A DNA stretch of 64,000 nucleotides from Blastocatellia bacterium (lineage in GTDB: Bacteria; Acidobacteriota; Blastocatellia; HR10; J050), in contig JALSQX010000067.1 in assembly GCA_026985075.1 (NCBI GenBank), forward strand, positions 124,001 to 188,000, read 5' to 3'. The position numbers and the translations under genes are program-made. Of the stretch, positions 44,972 through 54,325 are shown piece by piece. The notes under the pieces were generated by a model. The model was not told where the DNA came from. It did no database searches and saw only the letters and a program-made list of their open reading frames with translations. Position 1 is the stretch's first letter. Each line of letters starts with the position of its first letter.

Positions 44972-46201
44972 TCAAAGGACTGATCGGCCAGGCGGCGAAG
45001 CGAAGGGTTCGAGAGCCTCTTGGACGGCGCTCACGGTCAGAGCTGTCTGAAACACGATGACGTGAGGAGAGGATTCGATCGGGACTTGACGACTGGCTCG
45101 CCACTCATTCGATGCCGCCAATAAAAAGTTCTTCAGCCCGGCGCGCTGAAGTTGCGTGACTCGGTCCCGCAACCAGCGCGGCGTCCAGAACCCGAGGATT
45201 TCCAGATAGACGCACCTCCTCGATGAATCATCCTTCAGGCGAAAGACGACATCAGGGATGAACACGCTCTCACCGAGATGGATGACAGCGTGATTCGGCG
45301 CTACCTCCCATCGACTCTCCTGGTGGGGCCATTTTTCTATCAGCTTCTCTGCCACAGGAGGCCGAGAGGACGCTTCTGTCGGTCGGTGGAGGCGAAATCG
45401 ATTCTGTGCACTGGTCAATTCAAAGAATGCCGATCCTCCTCTCTTATGGGTGATCTCCGCCCGCATACGCCAGCGGTCACACTCGATGAGAGCAGGAAAA
45501 AACACGGCCATCTGGACGCCGTATTTTTGTGACCGATGGAACATGGACAGCGGCCCATCTAGTCGGATCTCGTATCCGGTGTCAGCCGTTCCCCGAATAG
45601 TGTGGATGAGCCGGTGAGCCTTCACGGCATCGAACAACCGCCGATACCCTTCCGGCGGCTGTGGTTCCAACCAGATGCGCATCTCGAGGCACCGATAGAG
45701 GAGAGCTTGAGCCTGAGCCAGATTATACTCGTCCAGGAGTTCCTGCGGGGTTGGTTCATCAAATTCGACGAGGATGTGATTCTCGGGCAAATCGGCGTAG
45801 AGGCTCTGGAGGAGGTTTTCGGGCGAGCACTGCAATTCATGAGCCGAGTCTGAGAGCACGCGTTGACGATGGGCTCCCCCATCCACCACTGGATGGACGC
45901 GGCGCGCTGTGAGGAAGAGAACGCGCCGGGCCTCCGCCGGATCTACGGAACTGATCGTATCGAAGAGACAGCGATCCATGAGCAGTTTGATCAACCCGCG
46001 AAGAACCTTATAGTCGGGATCAACACCGACGTATTCTTCTAGAGCGCGCTCCAAGTCACCGCGGGAGCGACCTCGATGCTGTCGAAAGAGTGCGATGAGA
46101 TCGGCGGCGACGCGCTGCATCTGTGGCTCATCGGCGCGGATAGTCCGAGGCCCCGTGCGTCGCCCCCGCCGCCAACTCATGGCCAGATCGGCAGTGAGCA
46201 T
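44972..46201 (-). CDS. Bax1/DUF790-family nuclease-like protein
   Basis: The 409-residue product, read from ATG 46201, opens MLTADLAMSWRRGRR, as in the DUF790 (Bax1) family. The N-terminal domain is helical. The C-terminal part (SVFIPDVVFRLKDDSSRRCVYLEILGFW) has the restriction-endonuclease-like pattern with Asp and Glu-x-Leu. In archaea Bax1 pairs with the XPB helicase and acts as an XPG-like nuclease at DNA bubbles. XPB/Rad25 genes usually lie next to it, but none is present in this window. Neighbours are metabolic. It could be a lone remnant of a repair pair or have its partner elsewhere. Confidence 0.82.
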   Translation of the reverse strand: MLTADLAMSWRRGRRTGPRTIRADEPQMQRVAADLIALFRQHRGRSRGDLERALEEYVGVDPDYKVLRGLIKLLMDRCLFDTISSVDPAEARRVLFLTARRVHPVVDGGAHRQRVLSDSAHELQCSPENLLQSLYADLPENHILVEFDEPTPQELLDEYNLAQAQALLYRCLEMRIWLEPQPPEGYRRLFDAVKAHRLIHTIRGTADTGYEIRLDGPLSMFHRSQKYGVQMAVFFPALIECDRWRMRAEITHKRGGSAFFELTSAQNRFRLHRPTEASSRPPVAEKLIEKWPHQESRWEVAPNHAVIHLGESVFIPDVVFRLKDDSSRRCVYLEILGFWTPRWLRDRVTQLQRAGLKNFLLAASNEWRASRQVPIESSPHVIVFQTALTVSAVQEALEPFASPPGRSVL

Positions 46202-46292
46202 AGCCAATCCCCGTTCCGTCCATCATGCCAGCATTCTCTCCTCCACTGGCGTTCGTCGCCAGAACGGCTTCCTTGGATCCAGACTCTATCCT

Positions 46293-47528
46293 TCATGAGA
46301 TCACGCCAAACCGTTTCCCCACGCGCCGAAATGCCTCCAGGGCACGATCCAACTGGTCGCGAGTATGAGCGGCCGAAATCTGCGCCCGCAGTCGCGCTTG
46401 GCCTTTAGGGACGACCGGATACCAGAGACCTTTGATGTACACGCCCTCTTTCAACAGCTCCATGCTCATGTCCATGGCCAACGGCGCCTCGCCCAGCATG
46501 ATGGGCACGATAGGATGCACCCCTTCGATGATCGTGTACCCGAGATTCTTGATCTCCCGGCGGAAGTAGGCCGTATTCTCGTGGAGGCGGTCAACAAACG
46601 ATCGATCGGTTTCCAGGAGATTCAACGCTTCGATCGAGGCCATGACGACCGGAGGAGGCAAGGTGTTGGAAAACGTGTAGGGGCGCGACTTCTGCCGCAA
46701 GAAGGTGATCAATTCTTGGCGTCCGGCAATGAAGCCGCCCGATGCTCCGCCCAGCGCCTTTCCAAACGTCCCGGTGATGACATCGACTTGACCATGAACC
46801 CCAAGGGCCTCGGCCGTCCCCCGACCCGTCTCGCCCAACACGCCCGTAGCGTGGGAGTCATCGACGAACAGGAGCGCGTGATACTGTTTGGCCAGGGTCA
46901 CCAATTTGTCCAGGGGAGCCAGATCCCCTTCCATGCTGAACACGCCATCGGTGGCGATGATTCGAACACGGTAGTCCTCTCCGCGGTCTGCCTCCAGCCA
47001 CTCGCTGAGCTTCTCCACATCGCCGTGCGGGTAGGGTTTAGATTCCGTCGTTTTAGTGATGATGCGGCAGAGTCGAATACCATCAATGATGCTGGCATGA
47101 TTGAGTTGATCGCTATAGATTACGTCACGATAGCTTTTGTGCCCCAAATCGTTGGCCAATAGTCCTGCAAAGAAGGCTTCGTTCGCGGCAAAGCAGGAGG
47201 AATGAAGAATGGCATCCTCGCAACCGACAAACGCGGCGATCTTTTGCTCCAACTCGAAATGAATCTTCTGCGTGCCACAAATGAAGCGCACCGACGCGAG
47301 CCCATATCCATATTCTTTCAATCCCCGTGCCGCCGCTTCCTTGATCTTCGGGTGATTCGACAATCCCAGATAATTATTTGAGGCCAGCATGATGACATCT
47401 CGCCCATCCACCTTCACGACTCCTCCTTGCTCGCCCTCAATGGGTACCTCATATTTGAACGTTTTACTCTCTTTGATCTTGTTGATCTCCTCGGTGATGG
47501 CCTGATAAAGATCATCTCGTGTGAACAT
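46293..47528 (-). CDS. kbl: Glycine C-acetyltransferase (2-amino-3-ketobutyrate CoA ligase)
   Basis: From ATG 47528 (AAGGAGG at seven bases) the enzyme has 411 residues of the alpha-oxoamine synthase family. The PLP lysine is Lys257 in [13 protein letters not shown], and [15 protein letters not shown] near 223-237 contains the cofactor Asp and His. It converts 2-amino-3-ketobutyrate and CoA to glycine and acetyl-CoA. The gene follows tdh by 36 bases, so the two complete the threonine dehydrogenase route of threonine breakdown. BioF is an alternative for the family, but the tdh neighbour makes kbl far more likely. Confidence 0.95.
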   Translation of the reverse strand: MFTRDDLYQAITEEINKIKESKTFKYEVPIEGEQGGVVKVDGRDVIMLASNNYLGLSNHPKIKEAAARGLKEYGYGLASVRFICGTQKIHFELEQKIAAFVGCEDAILHSSCFAANEAFFAGLLANDLGHKSYRDVIYSDQLNHASIIDGIRLCRIITKTTESKPYPHGDVEKLSEWLEADRGEDYRVRIIATDGVFSMEGDLAPLDKLVTLAKQYHALLFVDDSHATGVLGETGRGTAEALGVHGQVDVITGTFGKALGGASGGFIAGRQELITFLRQKSRPYTFSNTLPPPVVMASIEALNLLETDRSFVDRLHENTAYFRREIKNLGYTIIEGVHPIVPIMLGEAPLAMDMSMELLKEGVYIKGLWYPVVPKGQARLRAQISAAHTRDQLDRALEAFRRVGKRFGVIS

Positions 47529-47564
47529 CGTCATGCCTCCTTCAGGAAAGTGAACGCCATACTG

Positions 47565-48737
47565 TTAATCCCCTACATAGGCATCGGGATTGGGCGTGAA
47601 AATCAATTTCATAGCTTGACCAGCCAGGAGTTCTTGAAAGGCCTCCTGGTAACTCTCCAGCGGATAAGGTTTGGGAGCCATCATCTCGACGAGGCGATTT
47701 TTGAGTCCGAATTTGTCGGCCCGAACCAGATTGAGCATGGTATTCCAGGTATCGAACATCCGGCGCCCGAAGATCCCTTTGAGGGTCACCCCTTTCCAGA
47801 TCACGCCGCTGGCCACGTCGAACTCTCTCAAAGGGTGTCGAGGGATACCGAGCAGGACGATGGTCCCTCCATTGCGGACGATGCGAATGGCATCTTCATA
47901 GGCCGCCGCCGCTCCCGACATTTCTAACACCACGTCCACTCCGCCGCTGGCTTTCTCTTGTCGCTTCACCGTCTCGTAGAGATCTTGACGACCGTGAATG
48001 GCATCGAAGAAGAAATCGGCGCCAAACTCTCGCGCCAGTTCGAATCGATGTTCGAGATCGACCGCTTCGGTGACGTAAATGCGCGCAGCGCCGTGAACGC
48101 GCGCCAGCAAAGTGGCCATCAATCCGAGCGGTCCTAAGCCCAGGATGGCCACCGACTTGCCCCCGACGTCGGCGACCTGAACGGTGTGAACGGCATTGCC
48201 CAGTGGATCGAGCATGGCCGCCAGACGGGGAGGGATCAACGAGGTGTCTCCGCGCTTCCCCAGCAGGATGACATTACTGCGAGGAACGACGACCGATTGG
48301 GCAAAGCACCCGTCCAGGTGCACGCCCTTGACGCGAACGTTGAGACAGATGTGCGCATTCCCGGTCCGACACAACGTGCAATGTCCACAAGGAATGTGCA
48401 TCTCCGCCGTCACATAATCTCCGGGTTCGATGACCAAATCGGGATCTACTTCTCGAGCGCGTACTGTCTCTCGACCTTCACCGACCGACTCGACAATGCC
48501 ACAAAATTCGTGACCGACGATGATCGGGCGGTAGCTGTCCGGATGATCCAGATAACGCCGCATTTCATCTTTGATGCCTTCGTTATCGGCGCTCTGATAG
48601 ATGCTCTTGTCCGTGCCACAGACGGAGGCCGCCAACACCTTGATTTTCACTTCATCATAACTCGGTTCGGGCTCAGGATGATCAGTACTCAGGGTGAGTC
48701 CATTACGTTCCAGATTCTCTTTCAACAAACACTTCAT
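47565..48737 (-). CDS. tdh: L-threonine 3-dehydrogenase (zinc alcohol dehydrogenase family)
   Basis: The ATG at 48737 has AGGAGGAG just upstream; the 390-residue enzyme is a medium-chain zinc dehydrogenase. Catalytic zinc ligands are Cys40, His76 and Glu77 (GHEF). The structural zinc is held by Cys117, Cys120, Cys123 and Cys131 in CGHCTLCRTGNAHIC. The NAD site is LGLGPLGLMA. Threonine is oxidised to 2-amino-3-ketobutyrate, which kbl downstream cleaves. The N-terminal part has an insertion around residues 50-70 relative to E. coli Tdh, so a related sugar or polyol substrate is not excluded, but the operon argues for threonine. Confidence 0.88.
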   Translation of the reverse strand: MKCLLKENLERNGLTLSTDHPEPEPSYDEVKIKVLAASVCGTDKSIYQSADNEGIKDEMRRYLDHPDSYRPIIVGHEFCGIVESVGEGRETVRAREVDPDLVIEPGDYVTAEMHIPCGHCTLCRTGNAHICLNVRVKGVHLDGCFAQSVVVPRSNVILLGKRGDTSLIPPRLAAMLDPLGNAVHTVQVADVGGKSVAILGLGPLGLMATLLARVHGAARIYVTEAVDLEHRFELAREFGADFFFDAIHGRQDLYETVKRQEKASGGVDVVLEMSGAAAAYEDAIRIVRNGGTIVLLGIPRHPLREFDVASGVIWKGVTLKGIFGRRMFDTWNTMLNLVRADKFGLKNRLVEMMAPKPYPLESYQEAFQELLAGQAMKLIFTPNPDAYVGD

Positions 48738-48825
48738 GGCCTCCTCCTGTTCTCCAACAATTCGACTCCATTGTTCCATTCCCGCACTGTATCAATGCAT
48801 GCGCGCTTATCGGCTTCTCGTCCGA

Positions 48826-48854
48826 ATTATACATTCCTGTTGGAAAAATGCAAA
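48826..48854 (-). promoter_or_regulatory. Promoter of the tdh-kbl operon
   Basis: On the minus strand a perfect TATAAT (48831-48826) is preceded by TTTGCA (48854-48849) at 17 bases. The predicted start near 48819 leaves a leader of about 80 bases before tdh, in which I see no known riboswitch. Confidence 0.6.
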
Positions 48855-49165
48855 TGCGCCGAGCGGGGCATCGCCGCGAGATCAGCCCGTCTTCCCTGGA
48901 GAAACTCCGGAGATGCATCGAAGCGAGACAGGTTGTTGCTGTTCAACGTCGATCTGCCTTCGATGCGATTTCCACCAGAGGACTCTCGCGGGCTCATGCT
49001 CATCATGAGGGTTGAAGGTGACAGAGCGTGAGATCCCCTCTTGTGCCATTTCGCTTGGCCGGGAGTGTTTTTCGACAGTGCCACTCCCTGCAGTCACTGG
49101 TCGTCTCCCCCTCGCCTCCATGCTAGACTATAGGTCCATCTCATAGACAATCGGAGGAGAACACC
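48855..49165. other. Remainder of the tdh / DUF885 divergent region (311 bp)
   Basis: No gene seen. Weak -10-like bases (TAGACTAT near 49123) precede the DUF885 gene, whose ribosome site CGGAGGAG is clear. No RNA element recognised. Confidence 0.45.
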
Positions 49166-50947
49166 ATGACATCATCTCGTTTTCGTCTTGCCGCGGTCAT
49201 TGCTTTAGGGTGCGCTCTGGTTCTGCTCACCATGTACACGACCCATCCCCAATCCTCCCAGGAGGCTGCACGTCTCCACAAGCTTTTCAAAGAGGAATGG
49301 GAATACACGCTCAGAGAGAATCCCGTCTTCGCCTCGACTCTGGGCGATCGGCGCTACAATGATCGATGGCCGGACGTGAGTTTGGCCCCCATCGAACGGC
49401 GTCACCAACACAATCGGCGGGTGTTGCAGAAGCTAGCCACTATTCAATATGAGGCTCTCTCGGAAGCGGACAAGTTGAACTACACCCTGTTCAAGAAGAA
49501 GTACGAAATGGAGGTCGAAGGCCACCAATATCGCTGGTATCTGCTCCCCCTCAATCAACGGGAGGGCATTCAACTGGCCGATGAGCTGGCCGGCGCGTTG
49601 CGATTCACCACGATCAAGGATTACGAGGACTGGATTGCCCGGTTGCGCGCCTTTCCGACGTATATGGATCAAACGATCGCCCTCATGCGCGAAGGGATCA
49701 AAATGGGCATGGTTCATCCGAAAGTCATCATGGAGCGCGTGCGACGTCAGATTGCGGCCCAGATCGTCGATGATCCCGCGGAGAGCCCCTTCTTCAAGCC
49801 ATTCACCCACTTCCCCGAGACGATCCCGGCCGACGTCCGCCAACGACTCATCGCCGAAGCTCGGCGAGCTATCGGCGAGGACGTCGTCCCCGCATTCCGG
49901 ACATTTCAGAAATTTTTCCTCACCGAGTATCTCCCCGCCTGTTCCGACCGCGTGGGCATCTGGCAATTGCCGAGAGGAAAGGAGATGTACGCCTTTCGCG
50001 CTCGTCTGTTCACCACGACGAATTTAACGCCCGAGGAGATTCACCAGATCGGTCGGCGAGAAGTCCAGCGCATCCGCGCCGAGATGGAGAAGATCATCGA
50101 TCGCGTTCACTTCAATGGGACGTTCGAAGAATTTCTCGACTTCCTGCGCACTGATCCCCGATTCTACTACAAAGATCCACAAGATCTCCTTCTCGCTTAC
50201 CGCGCCCTCTGCAAGCAAATCGATCCCACGTTGGTGAAGTTGTTCGGGAAACTCCCCAGAATGCCCTATGGCGTCGAGCCTATACCCGAAACTATTGCTC
50301 CCGATACGACGACCGCCTATTACCGACCGCCGGCCGCTGATGGCTCGCGGGCGGGCACATATTTTGTCAATCTCTACAAACCCGAAGTCCGCCCCAAATA
50401 CGAGATGGAAGCGCTCTCCATTCACGAAGCCGTCCCCGGGCATCATCTTCAAATTGCGCTGGCCATGGAATTGGGCGAGCTCCCGGAGTTCCGGCGCTAC
50501 ACGGGCTATACGGCTTTCACCGAGGGGTGGGGACTCTACAGCGAGAGCCTGGGAGAAGAACTCGGATTCTATCGCGATCCCTATTCGAAGTTCGGTCAAC
50601 TCACCTACCAAATGTGGCGAGCCGTCCGGCTGGTCGTGGATACGGGAATGCACTACTATGGATGGACGCGGCAACAGGCCATCGACTTCTTCAAAGCCCA
50701 AGCGGCGAAAACGGAGCAGGATATCATCAATGAGATCGATCGCTATATTGCTTGGCCCGGACAAGCTCTCGCCTACAAAATCGGCGAGATGAAAATCAAG
50801 GAACTGCGAACGCGCGCCGAACGGGAGCTCGGTGAGCGATTCGACATTCGCGCCTTTCACGACGTGGTGTTAGGCAGTGGAGCCGTGCCTCTCGACGTCC
50901 TGGAAGCCAATGTTCAAGCCTGGATCGCGCGGATGAAGCGGCCGTGA
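49166..50947 (+). CDS. DUF885 family secreted zinc-peptidase-like protein
   Basis: The 593-residue protein has a signal peptide (LAAVIALGCALVLLTMY near 8-24). The family motif HEAVPGHHLQ near residue 422 supplies two metal ligands, with a downstream Glu in FTEGWGLYSESLGEELG. DUF885 proteins are predicted gluzincin peptidases or dipeptidases, mostly exported in Acidobacteriota. The spacing of the motif and the helical body match the family, about 580-600 residues long. CGGAGGAG precedes the ATG. It adds a further exported peptidase to those in the window. Confidence 0.9.
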   Translation: MTSSRFRLAAVIALGCALVLLTMYTTHPQSSQEAARLHKLFKEEWEYTLRENPVFASTLGDRRYNDRWPDVSLAPIERRHQHNRRVLQKLATIQYEALSEADKLNYTLFKKKYEMEVEGHQYRWYLLPLNQREGIQLADELAGALRFTTIKDYEDWIARLRAFPTYMDQTIALMREGIKMGMVHPKVIMERVRRQIAAQIVDDPAESPFFKPFTHFPETIPADVRQRLIAEARRAIGEDVVPAFRTFQKFFLTEYLPACSDRVGIWQLPRGKEMYAFRARLFTTTNLTPEEIHQIGRREVQRIRAEMEKIIDRVHFNGTFEEFLDFLRTDPRFYYKDPQDLLLAYRALCKQIDPTLVKLFGKLPRMPYGVEPIPETIAPDTTTAYYRPPAADGSRAGTYFVNLYKPEVRPKYEMEALSIHEAVPGHHLQIALAMELGELPEFRRYTGYTAFTEGWGLYSESLGEELGFYRDPYSKFGQLTYQMWRAVRLVVDTGMHYYGWTRQQAIDFFKAQAAKTEQDIINEIDRYIAWPGQALAYKIGEMKIKELRTRAERELGERFDIRAFHDVVLGSGAVPLDVLEANVQAWIARMKRP

Positions 50948-50972
50948 GGAGCATAGTGGAAGGAACGCATCA

Positions 50973-52736
50973 TCACCGCCCGCTCGTTCCCTGATCCATG
51001 AGCCAGTCGATCACCGCCTCGCCGACGCGGGCATCAACTGGCTCATCCAGATGGGCATAGCCCAGGCACGCTCGCTCCGGGTGCCATCGCAGGAGATGGT
51101 CCATGTCGCTCATCATGTTCAGACGGAAGGCCTGGTGACCGGCTTCGGCTAATGCCTGGGCGAGATGGCGAGCGTCCTCCGGAGGGACTTGAACGTCTTT
51201 CTCCCCTTGAAGGAGGAGCACGGGCACGCGAACTCTTCGCATGGTCTCCAGAGGATCATGCTGGAAGTGCTGCCGATACCAGCTCAAGGCGAACGAATTT
51301 TTGAGCGCCTGGAACTCGCTCGCCGTCAACCAGGGAAGGTCCTCCTGAAGATCTTCCAGGGTGTAATCGTCCCACTCTCCCTGACTTCGTCGGATGAAAT
51401 CGAGAAGTTGCTCTTCCCGCTCCACCGCGGCTTGAATCTCGCTCTCGGTGAATCCCTGAGCGCGATGCAGCCACTCTGTTTGCCAGAGGAGGAGTTGATC
51501 CAGCGGTCGCGCCGGCCCGGCGATGACCATGAGACCGGCGACCGGTTCCTCCATCGCCAGAATGGGGGCAATCTCAGCCCCTTCGCTGTGTCCGAACAGA
51601 AAGATCGGGCCGACCTCTGGTTGCTCTCGAAGCCATTGAAGAGCGGCTCGGGCATCTTCGATGAGGTCGCGGAAACTGGCCCGTCGCCAATCGCCGTCGC
51701 TCGCTCCCGTCCCTCGTTTGTCGTAACGAAAGCTGGCCACGCCGTTCCGCGCCAGATGATAGGCCAGTGCCTTTTGGACATCGAACGACACGCCGGGAGC
51801 GTTTCCATCTCGATCAATGGGACCACTGCCGGCAATCAGAAGGACTGCCGGCGGAGAGCCGCTTCCCGTCTTCGCCGGCAGCATCAATGTTCCGGCTAAT
51901 GAGACGCCGTCGTGACCAGGAAACCGATGCTCCCTCTCTTCACTTCCCAGCGGGACCTGGAGGTCCGGTCGAGGGCCTTTATCAATGTTGAATCCCGAGG
52001 GAAACAGATCGCTCCGATAGATGAAGGCGCGCTGGTAGGGGAGACGCCACCCGATGAGATGATCTCCTTGAACGAACAGCTCGACATTCCACGGACCGAG
52101 GACGGCGAGAAATCGATCGGCGCGTTCCACGCCACCGGCCGCATCGATCTCCACCTGGAGGGGCTCAACGCGCTGAACTTCGAAGAGGGGAGCGGTCAAG
52201 GACCAGGGATCGAGACCGGTGAACGGCCGAACTGAGGCCGCTCCGTTTTCTTCACTTTCCATGAGGATCTGATGAACGATGAGCAGGTGGCTCAATACAT
52301 TGCTGGGAACGACCACGAAGTCCAGATCCGATTGGACCTCTCGCTCTCTCTGTTGGGAGCCGAGGCGAACTTCGAGTTGGGCTCGATGTCCTTGAACCTC
52401 CACGCTGGCCTGCCCGAGCACGCCCCCCGACCGCAGGCGCCATTGTCCCTGGCGAGGCCGCCACTGACGATCGAGATGAAGGTCTTGATCGAGCTGGAGT
52501 GGTTGCTCTGCCCCGATATCCAGCTCCGTCGTTGACGTCAGTCGATATCCTCCGCCAAACGACGCTCGCAGGGTGAACGTCTCCTGACCGATGAGATACC
52601 CGGCTTGACGGAGAGCAAAGGTTCCCCGATCCACAATCTGAGTCTGCGCCGGGTATCTTTGTCGGTATGATGAAGCGAGGATGAGAACGAACAAAAGGCT
52701 CCACAGGGGAAGTTTCTTCGCGATTCGCCGATTCAA
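50973..52736 (-). CDS. Exported alpha/beta hydrolase with an N-terminal beta-rich domain
   Basis: The best start is TTG 52736, preceded by AGGAGGAG at six bases, giving 587 residues with a signal segment (LPLWSLLFVLILASSY). ATGs further upstream (52784, 52994) lack such a site. Residues about 30-270 form a beta-rich domain of unknown family, resembling DUF3108-like barrels. The C-terminal 310 residues are an alpha/beta hydrolase: VLLIAGSGPIDRDGNAP holds the oxyanion loop, GHSEGAEIAP the nucleophile Ser, and the last part (SDMDHLLRW) the His. Family members act as esterases or peptidases. The substrate is unknown. Confidence 0.82.
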   Translation of the reverse strand: MNRRIAKKLPLWSLLFVLILASSYRQRYPAQTQIVDRGTFALRQAGYLIGQETFTLRASFGGGYRLTSTTELDIGAEQPLQLDQDLHLDRQWRPRQGQWRLRSGGVLGQASVEVQGHRAQLEVRLGSQQREREVQSDLDFVVVPSNVLSHLLIVHQILMESEENGAASVRPFTGLDPWSLTAPLFEVQRVEPLQVEIDAAGGVERADRFLAVLGPWNVELFVQGDHLIGWRLPYQRAFIYRSDLFPSGFNIDKGPRPDLQVPLGSEEREHRFPGHDGVSLAGTLMLPAKTGSGSPPAVLLIAGSGPIDRDGNAPGVSFDVQKALAYHLARNGVASFRYDKRGTGASDGDWRRASFRDLIEDARAALQWLREQPEVGPIFLFGHSEGAEIAPILAMEEPVAGLMVIAGPARPLDQLLLWQTEWLHRAQGFTESEIQAAVEREEQLLDFIRRSQGEWDDYTLEDLQEDLPWLTASEFQALKNSFALSWYRQHFQHDPLETMRRVRVPVLLLQGEKDVQVPPEDARHLAQALAEAGHQAFRLNMMSDMDHLLRWHPERACLGYAHLDEPVDARVGEAVIDWLMDQGTSGR

Positions 52737-52963
52737 GGGTCTCCTCCTGTCGATTTCGAATTCAACCCATTGTCCAGAATGCATCGCGCCACTCTCGGCC
52801 TCGAACCATCCTGACCGGATCCATCTGGACGTCCAATTCATCGTTCGGATCATTCCCCAGCGGCGCAAACGGAAACAGTGCAGGCGTTCCCTCAACGGTC
52901 GACACGACATTCGAGTCACTTCCTGCACGTGCTTTCCCTGCCGGTGAGGCATCTTGTCCGGCG

Positions 52964-54226
52964 CTATATTTCCGGAGTCGGGACATTGCCCCAAGCCGTT
53001 TTCGGCTCCACTGGTTTTTTGTTTATTATTTTGCCTGTTTGGGTATTGATATCAATAAACCCGACGGGGATTCTTCTGGTATTAAATGCGAAGAATTCCT
53101 TGCCGGAAATGTTATGGCGCGAGGGATTAACTGCCTCAACAAATATTATCCTTCTAAATTCACAATTCCCACAGTCCATATCCGGGTTATTAATTCCTAA
53201 AGGACAATGATGCCGTCTTGCCATAGCCGGGTCGACATCTCTCATTTTCGCCATTTGTACTGAGAGAGGGCGCCTTAAGTGCTCAAAGGGATGAAGAACC
53301 CAATCGGCAATGAGGCCGATCGTACGGTGTTGTTTATATAAGTGATGTTCACTCCCTGTATTGGCGATCATCCCTTGCATGATATAGTCCACCGGCATCA
53401 CATATCCCAGATATGCCCTGCCTTTATCTAGAAATGCAATATCTGCTGACTGCATCGCGTTCAAGACAGCAGTTTCTCTCTCACCGTCCTCCGGCATAAT
53501 TGATACAAGGGTTATATTACCTTTTGACTGGAGCCGAAGCGAATTCAGAGTGACAATCCGGCACACAAAGCCGATGCCAATAACGACGATGACCACGGAT
53601 GCCAAAGCGAGTAAAGTTTTAGGCTGAAATAGACGGGCCGATAATGAAGGAGAGAATTTGTTTGCCCGTAGACGCGGGAAAAACATCCCCGTTTTTCTCA
53701 TATATGCTTCGTATGAATCTCCATATTGCCGAAGCATTCTGCGCTCTTCATCTTTAGCCAAGAAGTAATAAAGAATGAACATCATAGAGAGGGTGACGAG
53801 GACTATGAAGCGTGGCCATAAAATGGCCATGCCCACTCCCCATAGACCAAGTGAGGTATACTGAGGATGCCGTACAAAGCGATAGAGCCCTCGCGTTGCT
53901 ATTCCCCACTTAAATATCTTCCCGAGATAGACCTGTAGAGCACAAGCAATAAAAGTGATGGAACCTACAACGAATAATACAGAACCTGCAATCCGAATGA
54001 TCTTCAGTGGCACGGTTGGTGGCAATATCATATGGGGCAAGAAAAAGTGTGTGAGCCATCTGGTCATGGGATAGGCATCCAACCCATGGAAGATAGGGTT
54101 GAATACCGAATAGAAGAAAAAGGCAAAGGGACTGATCATGATCATGACTTCAAAGGCCATTATGAAGAAAACAAGGGTGCCTCCTTGCGCGGCGATACCT
54201 TTGGCCCATTCCCTCATTTTTTTCAT
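52964..54226 (-). CDS. Membrane methyltransferase-like protein (isoprenylcysteine carboxyl methyltransferase family) with extra C-terminal domain
   Basis: A 420-residue protein. The first 200 residues hold four or five membrane helices and the family block LYRFVRHPQYTSLGLWGVG near 125-143, then EERRMLRQYGDSYEAYMRKTG, which bind S-adenosylmethionine in ICMT/PEMT-like enzymes. A further helix leads to a C-terminal domain of about 190 residues with PLGINNPDMDCGNCEF, unknown to me. The coding region is much richer in A and T than its neighbours: a 60-base block at 53041 has 24 G+C, against 38 at 51061. GGAGGAAG lies before the ATG. The gene follows an attC-like site and may be an acquired cassette. 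Confidence 0.75.
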   Translation of the reverse strand: MKKMREWAKGIAAQGGTLVFFIMAFEVMIMISPFAFFFYSVFNPIFHGLDAYPMTRWLTHFFLPHMILPPTVPLKIIRIAGSVLFVVGSITFIACALQVYLGKIFKWGIATRGLYRFVRHPQYTSLGLWGVGMAILWPRFIVLVTLSMMFILYYFLAKDEERRMLRQYGDSYEAYMRKTGMFFPRLRANKFSPSLSARLFQPKTLLALASVVIVVIGIGFVCRIVTLNSLRLQSKGNITLVSIMPEDGERETAVLNAMQSADIAFLDKGRAYLGYVMPVDYIMQGMIANTGSEHHLYKQHRTIGLIADWVLHPFEHLRRPLSVQMAKMRDVDPAMARRHHCPLGINNPDMDCGNCEFRRIIFVEAVNPSRHNISGKEFFAFNTRRIPVGFIDINTQTGKIINKKPVEPKTAWGNVPTPEI

Positions 54227-54253
54227 CGATAACTTCCTCCACTTTGTTATGAC

Positions 54254-54325
54254 GCCTAACGTCTATGCGCCCTGCCGCTATGGAGCGCTAGCAGGGTAGC
54301 GGTCAGGTGCAGCGACTCATCAGGC
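54254..54325 (-). other. attC-like recombination site (integron cassette type)
   Basis: Read on the minus strand the 72-base stretch begins GCCTGAT, overlapping the stop codon of the methyltransferase gene, and ends in GTTAGGC, which fits the attC core GTTRRRY. Between them the two halves form an imperfect palindrome: TGCACCTGACCGCTA mirrors TGCGCCCTGCCGCTA of the opposite strand, with a five-base spacer on each side. The first core differs from RYYYAAC in the last three bases. The short gap to the next ATG (27 bases) is also typical of gene cassettes. No integrase gene is present in the window. Confidence 0.5.

Noticed and set aside
52737-52994. An 86-residue extension of the exported hydrolase
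   Set aside because: It would place the signal peptide inside the protein, and TTG 52736 has a far better ribosome site.
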